From contig JAAYFF010000070.1 of NCBI GenBank assembly GCA_012728375.1, forward strand, positions 1 to 64,000: a stretch of DNA of 64,000 nucleotides, written 5' to 3'. Positions 39,601 to 49,250 of this stretch are shown one piece after another. The notes under the pieces are model-generated. The model was not told where the DNA came from. It was given only the letters and a program-made list of their open reading frames with translations, and did no database searches. The stretch comes from Bacillota bacterium. Its GTDB lineage: Bacteria > Bacillota > Dethiobacteria > DTU022 > UBA8154. The position numbers were made by a program, and so were the translations under genes. Every line of letters starts with the position of its first letter. Position 1 is the first letter of the stretch.

Positions 39601-40144
39601 CATCCAAACAGTAAAAGAGGTTCAAGATATCATTTATGCTGCCAAACCTTATACTAAAATATCAAAACTACCCGAGCTGCTGGATGATTTCAGAAGCAAA
39701 TTCGTCAAGCTCCTGGAAAAAGAAATTGAGCCGGTAAGGAGCGTTATTGAAAGTGATCGGAAAAAAGTAATGGAGGAGTTGGAAAAGCATTCCTTTAAAG
39801 ATGAACTTTCTTCTAGGTTCCATGACAGTTTTAAAGACCTGCTGGAACGGCTGGAGGCCTGCAATGATTTCTATCAAGCCATCGCCATGAAAGAAGAGTC
39901 GGACCGCTTGAAGCTGCGCTGCTTTGACCATATTGAAAAGATAAGACAGGAGAAAGAAAGGGAAGAGCAGGGGCGCGAAAAAGTAAAAACTCCACCCAAA
40001 AAAGTGGTAACCGTCAGTATTGCAAACATCTTTCATGGCGCAAGGACATTAGAATCCAGGGAAGATGTAGAACAGTTACTTAACTATCTGAGGCAGCAAC
40101 TGTTAAGCAAATTGCAGGAAAATACAAGGGTAAAGCTCATTTAA
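36614..40144 (+). CDS. brxC: BREX ATPase BrxC
   Basis: [27 protein letters not shown] Walker A; 1176 aa; [27 protein letters not shown]. Confidence 0.94.
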   Translation: MKLRKMFYKDIDRDIKGVIKIGQDDDATVFQELDEYVVTRELSRHFSTFFSAYKASINNYTDKMGVWISGFFGSGKSHFLKILSYLLANKMIHGQKAVSYFDDKIQDPMVLADMKMAGDISTDVILFNIDSKSDTDSKTNKESILRVFNKVFNELQGFCGSLPWLAELERQMQKEGTYESFQNKYAELSGKSWTDSREDYYFEEDSIVEALAATTKMSVESARHWYQRGEENYSLSVEKFAGRVKEYIESKGREHHVIFLVDEMGQYIGDDAGLMLNLQTVVEDLGTYCGGKAWVLVTSQQDIDTVTRVKGQDFSKILGRFNTRLSLSSANVDEVIKKRILFKNDVGRETLKLLYTEKEAILKNLITFSSDTPEMKTYQTAEDFIEVYPFVPYQFRLLQAVFTAVRIHGASGKHLAEGERSLLSAFQEAALRFADREGGALIPFSAFYETIEAFLDHNIRTVILHAEDNERLDDSDVEVLKLLFLIKWVKEMPANLENLATLMVRHIDEDIIERKKQIETSLEKLLKETLVQKNGNVYLFLTHEEQDVNREIKNIPADLGEVVKNIGEEIFSGIYNEKKFRYNARYHFDFNKTIDDRNLSLQKNEIGVKIITPYFDMGKELSELDLKMMSGRESNLIIKLPPDTTALEEMEEIYKIQAYLTRKGGAAVTPEIEEIKIRKTREVSERKERVTVLLIEALKEADFYANSQKINLKSKSPAERINNGLKTLIDGIYNKLSYIDSFIESNKELQDILQDDNAQLTLGGDDDLPNKLALDEVGNHIGKSTQRNIPVTMKSLLDLYTKAPYGWLENDIRGLVLRLFKSQEIKLQLSGEYLSPTDKDLVQYTIKKDYTDRLIIKKRTKTPEKLLQNARKLIKEVFNVAAVPDDEDGLMQRFKELSRDELGEIKELLVHYKNEYYPDKKVLEEGKALFEEILEIRDVLQFYEKLSELKEELLDYEENIIDVKNFFKNQQGYFDRALQNMDIYEKNKSYVLDNETIQTVKEVQDIIYAAKPYTKISKLPELLDDFRSKFVKLLEKEIEPVRSVIESDRKKVMEELEKHSFKDELSSRFHDSFKDLLERLEACNDFYQAIAMKEESDRLKLRCFDHIEKIRQEKEREEQGREKVKTPPKKVVTVSIANIFHGARTLESREDVEQLLNYLRQQLLSKLQENTRVKLI

Positions 40145-40163
40145 CGGTTGGGGAGGCATTGCA

Positions 40164-43100
40164 GTGAATAAATCAGCCCTGAAAAACTTTGCCGTGCGGG
40201 CAAGAAAAAGACTTATTGAGGAAGTAACACAAAAAGCCTACGAAGCAGGCATTACAAAAGATAAAATCCACAATATAGAAACCTTTGAAGGTGGCTTTAA
40301 AGTTAAAGACAGGGAGAACGGCAAAGTTTTCAAGAAATATGAAGCCAAGCAAAGGAAAAAGCTGCTTGAGAAAATAAATGAAAAGGGATTCGACCAGGTC
40401 ATGGAAGAGGTAGCCTATACCTGGTTTAACCGTTTCATTGCCCTGCGGTTTATGGAAATAAATAATTATCTCCCCACGGAAGTACGGGTTCTTTCTTCGC
40501 TGCAGCCCGGGAAAAAAGAGCCTGACATCATCCGGGAGGCCTTGAACATTGACCTGGATGTAGACAGGGAAATAGTTTTCCGTCTCCAGGACAGCGGTGA
40601 CACGGAAGATCTTTATAAATATCTTCTTATCCGGCAGTGCAACCAGCTAGGCGAGATCATGCCTGCAGTGTTTGAACAGATTGAAGACTATACGGAGCTG
40701 TTATTGCCGGATAACCTGCTGGCAGAGGGCTCCGTAATCAGGGATCTGGTTGACGGCATCGACGAATACGACTGGAAAATTGAATTAAGCGATGCTGAAC
40801 AGGGAATGGAAGCTGAAAAGGGCGAGCACGGCATTGAAATAATCGGCTGGCTCTATCAGTATTACATCTCGGAGAAAAAAGACGAAGTATTTGCCGGGCT
40901 GAAGAAAAACATCAAGATTACTAAGGAGAACATCCCTGCCGCCACTCAGCTATTTACCCCCAAGTGGATCGTCAAATACATGGTGGAAAACTCCCTGGGC
41001 CGCCTCTGGCTGGAGTCCCATCCTGATAAGGATTTGCAGGCGAAGTGGAAATATTACCTGGAAGAAGCGGAGCAGGAGCCGGAAGTGCAGAAACAGCTGG
41101 AAGAGCTGAAAAACCCCAACCTGAACCCCGAAGAGATAAAAATACTGGACCCTGCCATGGGCAGCGGGCACATCCTTGTCTATGCTTTTGATGTTCTCTA
41201 CGATATTTACCTCCGTGCCGGTTACCCGGAACGGCAGATCCCGGGACTGATCCTGGAGAAGAACCTTTACGGCCTGGAGATAGACGACCGGGCGGGCCAG
41301 CTGGCCTCATTTGCCCTGCTTATGAAAGCCAGGAGCAAGAACAGGCGCATCTTCAGGCATGCTCCCAGGCTGAATTTGTGTTCCATTCAGGAGAGTAACG
41401 GGATTCCCCGTAAGGCTGTGGACTATCTGGTTGACTCCAAAGACACGGGAATAGTGGAATACATGCGCCGGGAAGAAGTGGAGTATTTAATCGATGTCTT
41501 TCATGACGCCAAGGAATACGGCTCCATCCTCGAGGTGAAGGAGATTGATTTTGATGCTCTGGAGCAGAGAGTAGAAGAAATAGGAAAGACTGCTCCGGAA
41601 GATATCTTCGAGTATATGTATTTGGATAGAGATGTTATTTTGGAAAAGCTACCCCCTTTAATTAAGCAGGGGAGGATTATGAGCCAGAAATATGATGTTG
41701 TGTGTACGAATCCGCCGTATATGGGCAATACAGGTATGGATAAAAAATTATCAAATTGTATTAAACATAATTATGCTAATAGCAAGAATGATTTATTTGC
41801 AGTATTTATGGAAAAAGGTCTAAGACTTGTTAAAAATAACTGTTTTCTGTCTATGATAACACAGCATTCATGGATGTTTTTATCAAGTTTTAAAAGCCTG
41901 AGAAAAACAGTTTTATCTATTGATATAATTAATTTAATACATTTGGGGGCTAGAGCTTTTGAAGAAGTCGGGGGTGCAATAGTACAAACAGCAGCATTTG
42001 TCTTAAGAAATTGTAATACCTATCGATATAAAGCAACCTTCTCCAACCTGGTTGATTATTTAAGTCAACAGAGTAAAGAAGTTGCTTTTAAAGACAAAAA
42101 GAACTTATTTAGTCTATTTAGAGAATCATTTAAGAAAATACCAAGTTACCCAATTGCATATTGGGTAAGTGATAGATTAATTAATGTTTTTAATGAAGGT
42201 AATAACATTAATAAATATGTTGATTCATTCCAAGGAATTATTACAGGTGATAATGAAAAATTCTTACGGTTGTGGACGGAAGTTAACAGAATTAAAATAC
42301 CTGTTTGTGCCTCAAACATTAATAACATTAATTTAAAAAAGCAATATTGGATTCCATATAACAAAGGGGGAGACTTTAGAAAATGGTATGGCAATCAAGA
42401 CTATGTTGTTTATTGGAAAAAATGGTCCTGAAGACAAAACTAGAGGAAAAAAAACTTTTCAAGAATACTATTTACGTGAATATGTATCATGGTCATATAC
42501 AGTTTCAACTACATTAGCTTGCAGATATTATCCTAATGGATTCTTATGGGACGTAAGAGGATCAGGCATTATGGATAAGTCCGGTTATCTATTATATCTA
42601 CAAGCTCTTATCAGCAGTAAAGTTGGAATATATTTGTTAAAAGTTATTAATTCTACGTTGAGTTGTCAAGTTGAAAATATCCTGCAAATTCCAATATTAG
42701 ATGATAGTATTCAAAAAAATTATATTGATGCGATAGTAAGGAAAAATATTGATATTTCCAAAACCGACTGGGACTCCTTTGAAACCTCCTGGGATTTCCA
42801 GAAGCATCCCCTCTTAACCCATAAAAATAACACAACCACCATAGAACAAGCCTTTGAAAACTGGTCTAATTTCACCGAAGCCCAATTCAACCAGCTCAAG
42901 CAAAACGAAGAAGAGCTGAACCGCATCTTTATCGATATCTATGGCCTGCAGGATGAGCTGACCCCCGAAGTGGAGGATAAAGACATCACCATCCGCAAGG
43001 CCGACAGGGAGCGGGAGATCAAATCCTTCATCTCCTATGGGGTGGGCTGCATGTTCGGCCGCTATTCCCTGGACAAAGAAGGGCTCATTTATGCCGGCGG

Positions 43101-43815
43101 GGACTTCAACGAGCAGTTTCGCCTGGAAAACGGGATATGGCAGATCAACACCGGTGACGCCTGGATCCCATCATCCATCGAAATAACAAAAGACAACATT
43201 ATCCCCATCGCCGACGGGGACTACTTTGAGGACGACATCCTGGAACGGTTCATCGCCTTCGTTAAAACCTCCTTCGGAGCGGAAACCCTGGAGAAAAATC
43301 TTAACTACATCGCAGAAACACTGGGCATGAAAACAACGGAAACGCCCCGGCAGGCCATCCGTCGCTACTTCCTCAAGGATTTCTACAAGGATCATGTCAG
43401 GATCTATAAAAAACGGCCCATCTACTGGCTTTTTGACAGCGGCAAGGAAAACGGCTTCAAAGCCCTTATCTACCTGCACCGCTACGATCCCTTTACCGTG
43501 GCCCGGGTACGGACAGACTACTTGCACAAGCAGCAGAAAAAATATGAAGGGGAGATAAACCATCTGGATATCCTTATGGATTCCAATATCTCCGACAGAG
43601 GGAAGGCTAAAGCCAGGAAAAGAAAAGAGCAAATTTTAAAGCAGCTAAAGGAATGCAGGATTTACGACCAGGCCATCGCCCATGTGGCGAACCGGAAGAT
43701 TGACCTCGATCTGGATGACGGGGTAAAAGTAAACTATGCCAAATTCCAGGCTGTGGAAATTCCCCAGGAAGCCGGCAAAAAGCCATTAAAAGCAGACTTG
43801 TTGGCTAAAATATAA
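40164..43815 (+). pseudogene. pglX: BREX adenine-specific DNA methyltransferase PglX, split by a frameshift at an A6 run (42417-42422)
   Basis: [18 protein letters not shown] and [10 protein letters not shown] methyltransferase motifs; ORF 40164-42431 continues in another frame as 42388-43815; removing one A gives [32 protein letters not shown]. Confidence 0.9.
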
Positions 43816-43845
43816 TTTGGGGACTATTATAAGACAGAGGAGGTT

Positions 43846-44163
43846 TTGGGCATGGGTGCAGTTAAAAAAATCAATATTTCCGATGCTGTCATTGCCTCAT
43901 TTTGCCGCAAACATCATATCAAAAAACTTGCGTTATTTGGATCGGCTTTGCACGGGGATTTACAAAAGGCCGGCGATATTGATCTTTTGGTGGAATTTGA
44001 AGAAGAGCATATACCGGGGTTCTTTGAGTTAGTGGAAATGGAAGATGAGCTTTCTTCTCTGTTGGGCGGACACAAGATAGATATGAGGACTCCCAATGAT
44101 TTAAGCCGCTATTTTCGCCACGAAGTGTTGGATTCAGCGGAGGTGCTGCATGTTGAAGCATGA
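43846..44163 (+). CDS. MNT-type nucleotidyltransferase antitoxin (MntA-like)
   Basis: LALFGSALHGDLQKAGDIDLLVEF (GSx10DxD). Confidence 0.9.
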   Translation: MGMGAVKKINISDAVIASFCRKHHIKKLALFGSALHGDLQKAGDIDLLVEFEEEHIPGFFELVEMEDELSSLLGGHKIDMRTPNDLSRYFRHEVLDSAEVLHVEA

Positions 44164-44515
44164 CCTGGTAAGGGTAAAGCACATGCGTGATGGGGCTGAG
44201 GAGATACAAAAATTTATCCAGGGCAAGACAAAAAATGACCTGGAGCATGACAGGATGTTAAGCCTTGCCATCGTCCAATTGCTTGAGATAATTGGGGAGG
44301 CAGCCAATAAAGTAACGCCGGAATTTTGTGCTAAATACACTCAGATTCCTTGGAAGTCTGTTGTAGGGATGAGAAACCGTCTTATACATGGCTATTTCGA
44401 TATAGACCTGAACATTGTTTGGAAGACGGTAGTTGATGAAATACCATCCCTGAACAAGGCATTAACAGAGATTATAAAAACCGAAGAGTTTGCTGACGGT
44501 GAAACAGCAGAGTAG
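44150..44515 (+). CDS. HepT-like HEPN (DUF86) toxin
   Basis: VGMRNRLIHGYFDIDLNIVWKTV (RNxxxHGYF motif); overlaps the MNT gene. Confidence 0.92.
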   Translation: MLKHDLVRVKHMRDGAEEIQKFIQGKTKNDLEHDRMLSLAIVQLLEIIGEAANKVTPEFCAKYTQIPWKSVVGMRNRLIHGYFDIDLNIVWKTVVDEIPSLNKALTEIIKTEEFADGETAE

Positions 44516-44523
44516 GTGACACA

Positions 44524-47079
44524 ATGAACCTGATCGAGGTGAAAAAAATACTGGAAGATCATTTTAACGAACAACCATCCAATGGTGCCAGACGAAACAT
44601 TATCTTCTGGTATGATGAAGAGGGTCAGTTTGCCCTTGATATCGATACTATTGAGCTGGAGAACGCCCGTATTCTAAAACTCCATGAAAACAACGCTTTC
44701 CAAATCAAATACCAGCTGGAAAAGGTGGATCCGGATTCAAACTACCTGGTTTATTCCCCGCTGCCAAAACCTGTGCACAGGGATAACTGGCTCCTTGATA
44801 TACTCAAATACAGCAAGGAGTTCTCCACGGATAAAGCCGTTCTGATCATGCGGGACTTTGGTGTAAAAGACCCGGCCCTGACCGATATCTTTCGTAAGTA
44901 TCTTAAGTTTTTTGACAATCAGGAGCGTTATAAAAAATTTGCCTCTTACGGTATGGATATCTTTACAAAGGAGGGGATCCATACTGCTGTTATGTCCGTC
45001 TTGTGCAAACTGCCGGTTGCGGATTTTGAACAGGTGGTCCGAAAAGTGCTCATCGGGGAGACAAAGGCGCAGAACAAATATTTAGAGGCAATCAACAGCT
45101 TCGGCGATCCGGGTTCTTTCTGGGAGTTGGCTGAAAAACGTTATGGCTATACCGATGAACAAAGGTCCCTGGAAAAGTTACTGCTCATGCTGCTTGTTAC
45201 TCACTTGAGCTACAACCTTGAAGAAAAACTGCCCGAAACTTGGCAACAATTAGTGAGGCTAAAAAAAACAGACAGTATGATTTTTGTCAACAGTTTTATG
45301 AACCATACCGCTGACAGCAAATATTATGATGTCCTCTCCTGTCATGCAGAAGAAATATTAAAAGTTAGAAACTATATCGACAAATGGGACATGGAAAAAT
45401 ATCTGGAATGTGATACATTTAGAGCCTTTGATCAGGCTATCCTGGCTAAGCTTAGGGATAACCTTCTGGAAGATATCGGTGAGTTTGACAAATATCGCAG
45501 GATTATCAATAAACGAAGGACGAGCCATTGGTTTGCAGAACTGGAAGATGAGTATGAGGCACTCTACTATGCCGTGGCATTATTGGAGGCAGAAAAGAAA
45601 ACAGGCAAAGAAATTAAAGTTTCAACTGCTTTTGAGCTGGTCCATACATATGCTAACGAGTATTTTCTGCTGGATCAATATTACAGGAAGTTTTACCTGC
45701 ACTATGACAATATGAGCAACAAAGAGCATTTTGCAGGGCTGGCAGAAAAAGTTGAAAATACCTATGCCTATTGGTTCTTAGACGAACTCTCTGTAAAATG
45801 GTCTGAGGCCTTGGCAAATCAACTGCCGCAAGGTTATCCCCTGGCAGGAGTTAAGCAGCAGAAAAATTTCTACAGTGATCATATCTCACCCCATGTTGAT
45901 AATGATGAACGGGTTTTTGTCATTATCTCCGACGGCTTGCGCTATGAAATTGGCCAGGAACTGCAGCTTCTTTTACAGCAGGAAATGCGGGGTACAGCCC
46001 AGCTTTCCTTTATGCAGGGAATGGTTCCTTCCACAACCAAAATGGGCATGGCCGGCCTGTTACCCGGAAAAGTAACGGAGATCAATGATCATGCAGATGT
46101 AATAAAGGACGGCATTAATACCCAGGGAACAGAAAACAGGCAAAAGCTCCTTTCCATGAAAAGTCAGCGTGCGGTAGCCATCCAGTACCAGGATATGGCA
46201 GATATGAAAAGGGCTGAATACAAAGAAGCCTTTGAAGGAAACAGGCTGATCTACATCTACCATAACGTGATTGATGCAAGCGGTGATAAAAGCATCACAG
46301 AGCGGGAAGTGTTTAATGCTGCAGAAAAGGCCTTGCAGGAGCTGCTCCAATTGGTCAGGAACCTGGTGAACCATGTCAGTGCCACCAATATCTATATCAC
46401 CGCAGATCACGGTTTTATCTATCGAAGGTCCCCCCTGCAAGAGCATGATAAGCTAAGCAAGCATGACACCGAAGCGATGGAAGCAGGAAGGAGATTCCTT
46501 TTAACCACTGCAGCCTTTGATTTTGAAGGCGCCCTTTCCATTTCCATGGATTACCTTTTGGGTGAGCAGACTGCTCTTACAGCAATTGTGCCCAGGGGTG
46601 TGATCAGGTATAAGGTCCAGGGGCCGGGAGCCAACTATGTCCACGGCGGCGCCTCTCTGCAAGAGATAATCATTCCTTTAATCAAGTTCAAATATGTACG
46701 GAAAGATGCTTACAGGGCAACAAAAGTTACGGTTAAGCTGACCAATATCTCCAGAAAGATCACCAACCGCATTACCTTCCTGGAATTTTTACAGACCGAT
46801 AAGGTTGAGGAGAAAAAATTGCCGCTTAAGCTCAAGCTTTATTTTGCCGATGCGAAAGGAAAGCGAATTTCCAATGAAAACATTATTATTGCCGACAGTA
46901 GTTCGAAACAGCCCCAGGAGCGTACTTTCCGGGAGAAGTTTACCCTGAAAGATATGGCTTATGATAAAAGCGAACACTATTATTTAATCATGGAGGACGA
47001 GGAAGAATCTGTAGAAAAGATATACGAAAAGATACCCTTTACCATAGATTTACTCATCAGTGACGATTTTAATTTTTAA
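44524..47079 (+). CDS. pglZ: BREX-1 alkaline-phosphatase-family protein PglZ
   Basis: RVFVIISDGLRYEIGQEL, MVPSTTKMGMAGLLPG, NIYITADHGFIYRRSPL. Confidence 0.94.
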   Translation: MNLIEVKKILEDHFNEQPSNGARRNIIFWYDEEGQFALDIDTIELENARILKLHENNAFQIKYQLEKVDPDSNYLVYSPLPKPVHRDNWLLDILKYSKEFSTDKAVLIMRDFGVKDPALTDIFRKYLKFFDNQERYKKFASYGMDIFTKEGIHTAVMSVLCKLPVADFEQVVRKVLIGETKAQNKYLEAINSFGDPGSFWELAEKRYGYTDEQRSLEKLLLMLLVTHLSYNLEEKLPETWQQLVRLKKTDSMIFVNSFMNHTADSKYYDVLSCHAEEILKVRNYIDKWDMEKYLECDTFRAFDQAILAKLRDNLLEDIGEFDKYRRIINKRRTSHWFAELEDEYEALYYAVALLEAEKKTGKEIKVSTAFELVHTYANEYFLLDQYYRKFYLHYDNMSNKEHFAGLAEKVENTYAYWFLDELSVKWSEALANQLPQGYPLAGVKQQKNFYSDHISPHVDNDERVFVIISDGLRYEIGQELQLLLQQEMRGTAQLSFMQGMVPSTTKMGMAGLLPGKVTEINDHADVIKDGINTQGTENRQKLLSMKSQRAVAIQYQDMADMKRAEYKEAFEGNRLIYIYHNVIDASGDKSITEREVFNAAEKALQELLQLVRNLVNHVSATNIYITADHGFIYRRSPLQEHDKLSKHDTEAMEAGRRFLLTTAAFDFEGALSISMDYLLGEQTALTAIVPRGVIRYKVQGPGANYVHGGASLQEIIIPLIKFKYVRKDAYRATKVTVKLTNISRKITNRITFLEFLQTDKVEEKKLPLKLKLYFADAKGKRISNENIIIADSSSKQPQERTFREKFTLKDMAYDKSEHYYLIMEDEEESVEKIYEKIPFTIDLLISDDFNF

Positions 47080-47088
47080 GATGAGCAG

Positions 47089-49146
47089 GTGAGAAGCTTG
47101 GAAAGTGCGGATCAGATAATGACGCTGAATGAAAAACTAAACCAATACTTTTCCGGCAGAGTCGTGCGCAAGGACCTGACGCAAAAGATTAAGGAAGGGG
47201 CCAATGTCCCTGTTTATGTGCTGGAGTACCTGCTGGGGATGTATTGTGCCACTGATGATGAGGAAAGTATTAAGGACGGTGTGGAGAGGGTAAAACAGAT
47301 CCTGGCGGAGAATTTTGTCCGTCCTGACGAAGCGGAAAAGGTAAAGTCCAAGATCCGCGAAATTGGCCAGTATACCGTTATCGACAAGCTTACGGTGGTA
47401 CTTAACGAAAAGAAGGACAGATACGAGGCCCAGTATTCTAACTTGGGGCTCAAAGGCGTGGAGATCGGCACACAATACATAAAGGAATTTGAGAAACTAT
47501 TGGCGGGCGGTATCTGGTGTATCGTCAAGATGAACTACTATTATGATGAAGAGCTAAAAGATGCCAACCCCTTTATCATCACTGACCTCAAGCCCATTCA
47601 GATGCCCAACCTGGATATGCAGGAGATTTTTGCCGGACGGAAACATTTCACCAGCGAAGAATGGATCGATATACTGCTGAGGTCCGTAGGTATGGAGCCT
47701 ACTCAGTTCGAATACCAGGTTAAAATGCATCTGCTGGCCCGCATGATCCCCCTGGTTGAGAATAACTTCAATCTCTGTGAACTGGGACCCAGAGGCACAG
47801 GCAAGTCCCATATTTATAAAGAGATATCACCTAATTCAATATTAATATCAGGAGGACAAACTACTGTAGCCAACCTTTTTTACAATATGTCTACCCGTAA
47901 AATAGGATTGGTAGGAACGTGGGATGTAGTTGCCTTTGACGAGGTTGCCGGCATCACATTCAAAGACAAAGACGGTGTGCAGATCATGAAGGATTTCATG
48001 GCTTCCGGTTCCTTTGCCAGGGGCAAGGAGCTGAAAAATGCCTCTGCCTCCATGGTCTTTGTCGGCAATATCAACCAGAGCGTTGATGTTCTTCTGAAAA
48101 CATCACACCTGTTTGATCCCTTCCCCGAAGCCATGGCTTATGATACGGCTTTCTTTGACCGTATGCACTGTTACATCCCGGGTTGGGAGATTCCCAAGTA
48201 CAGGCCGGAATTCTTTACCTCTGAGTACGGTTTTATCACAGACTACATTGCAGAGTTTTTCCGGGAGATGCGTAAGAGGTCCTTTGCCGATGCCATAGAC
48301 AACTATTTCACCCTGGGGAACAACCTTAACCAAAGGGATGTTATTGCAGTAAGAAAAACCGTCTCCGGCTTGATAAAGCTCATCTATCCCCACGGGGAAT
48401 TTAATAAGGAAAATGTGGCAGAACTTTTAGAATACGCCCTGATTTCAAGGCGGCGAGTTAAAGAGCAGCTGAAAAAAATTGGCGGGATGGAGTTTTATGA
48501 TGTCCATTTCTCCTATATCGACAAGGAAACATTTCAAGAGGAATTTGTATCCGTGCCGGAACAGGGCGGCGGCAAGCTTATACCGGAGGGTATTGGCAAA
48601 CCAGGCCATGTCTATACGGTTGCCCACGGCAGTTCCGGCATGATCGGCGTTTACAAGATAGAAACAGAGGTTGTAAGCGGTTCAGGTAAGTTCGAAAAAA
48701 CTGGCCTCGGCACCAGCAGAAACGCCAGGGAGAGTATCAACACAGCTTTTAATTATTTTAAGGCAAACAAGAAGAACATAAGCGGCGCCATCTCCCTGCA
48801 GCAAAACGATTTTCTCATGCATGTCCAGGATCTGCAGGGGATCGGCATGACCCCGGAGCTGGCCCTTGCGGCCTTTATTGCCTTATGCTCCGGTTCTTTG
48901 CGGAAGCATGTGCAGAGCCAGTTGGTTGTGCTGGGTTCCATGAGCATTGGGGGCACCATTAACAAAGTTGAGGAACTGGCCGGCACATTGCAAGTCTGTT
49001 TTGATGCCGGTGCAAAAAAGATCCTGCTCCCTATGGCATCTGCTGCTGATATGGGGACGGTGCCGCCGGAGCTGTTTGCTAAATTCCAGATATCCTTTTA
49101 CCAGAGTCCGGAAGATGCAGTGTTTAAGGCGTTGGGGGTTGAGTAG
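47089..49146 (+). CDS. brxL: BREX Lon-like protein BrxL
   Basis: ELGPRGTGKSHIYKEISPNSILISGGQTTVANLFYN ATPase; C-terminal Lon-protease-like domain LGSMSIGGTINKVEELAGTLQVCFDAGAKKILLPM. Confidence 0.94.
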   Translation: MRSLESADQIMTLNEKLNQYFSGRVVRKDLTQKIKEGANVPVYVLEYLLGMYCATDDEESIKDGVERVKQILAENFVRPDEAEKVKSKIREIGQYTVIDKLTVVLNEKKDRYEAQYSNLGLKGVEIGTQYIKEFEKLLAGGIWCIVKMNYYYDEELKDANPFIITDLKPIQMPNLDMQEIFAGRKHFTSEEWIDILLRSVGMEPTQFEYQVKMHLLARMIPLVENNFNLCELGPRGTGKSHIYKEISPNSILISGGQTTVANLFYNMSTRKIGLVGTWDVVAFDEVAGITFKDKDGVQIMKDFMASGSFARGKELKNASASMVFVGNINQSVDVLLKTSHLFDPFPEAMAYDTAFFDRMHCYIPGWEIPKYRPEFFTSEYGFITDYIAEFFREMRKRSFADAIDNYFTLGNNLNQRDVIAVRKTVSGLIKLIYPHGEFNKENVAELLEYALISRRRVKEQLKKIGGMEFYDVHFSYIDKETFQEEFVSVPEQGGGKLIPEGIGKPGHVYTVAHGSSGMIGVYKIETEVVSGSGKFEKTGLGTSRNARESINTAFNYFKANKKNISGAISLQQNDFLMHVQDLQGIGMTPELALAAFIALCSGSLRKHVQSQLVVLGSMSIGGTINKVEELAGTLQVCFDAGAKKILLPMASAADMGTVPPELFAKFQISFYQSPEDAVFKALGVE

Positions 49147-49250
49147 TTGCTTTTGAATGATTGAAACAGGAAATAGAGTTTTTGAATTCACTTTATGAAT
49201 GCTGAGTAAAGCAATCAGGCCAGTTATGAGGATTAAGGAGGTGTGGCGAT

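Noticed and set aside
42417-42422. A6 run as proven phase-variable tract
   Set aside because: Six A's is short for efficient slipped-strand phase variation; only a frameshift can be asserted from the sequence.
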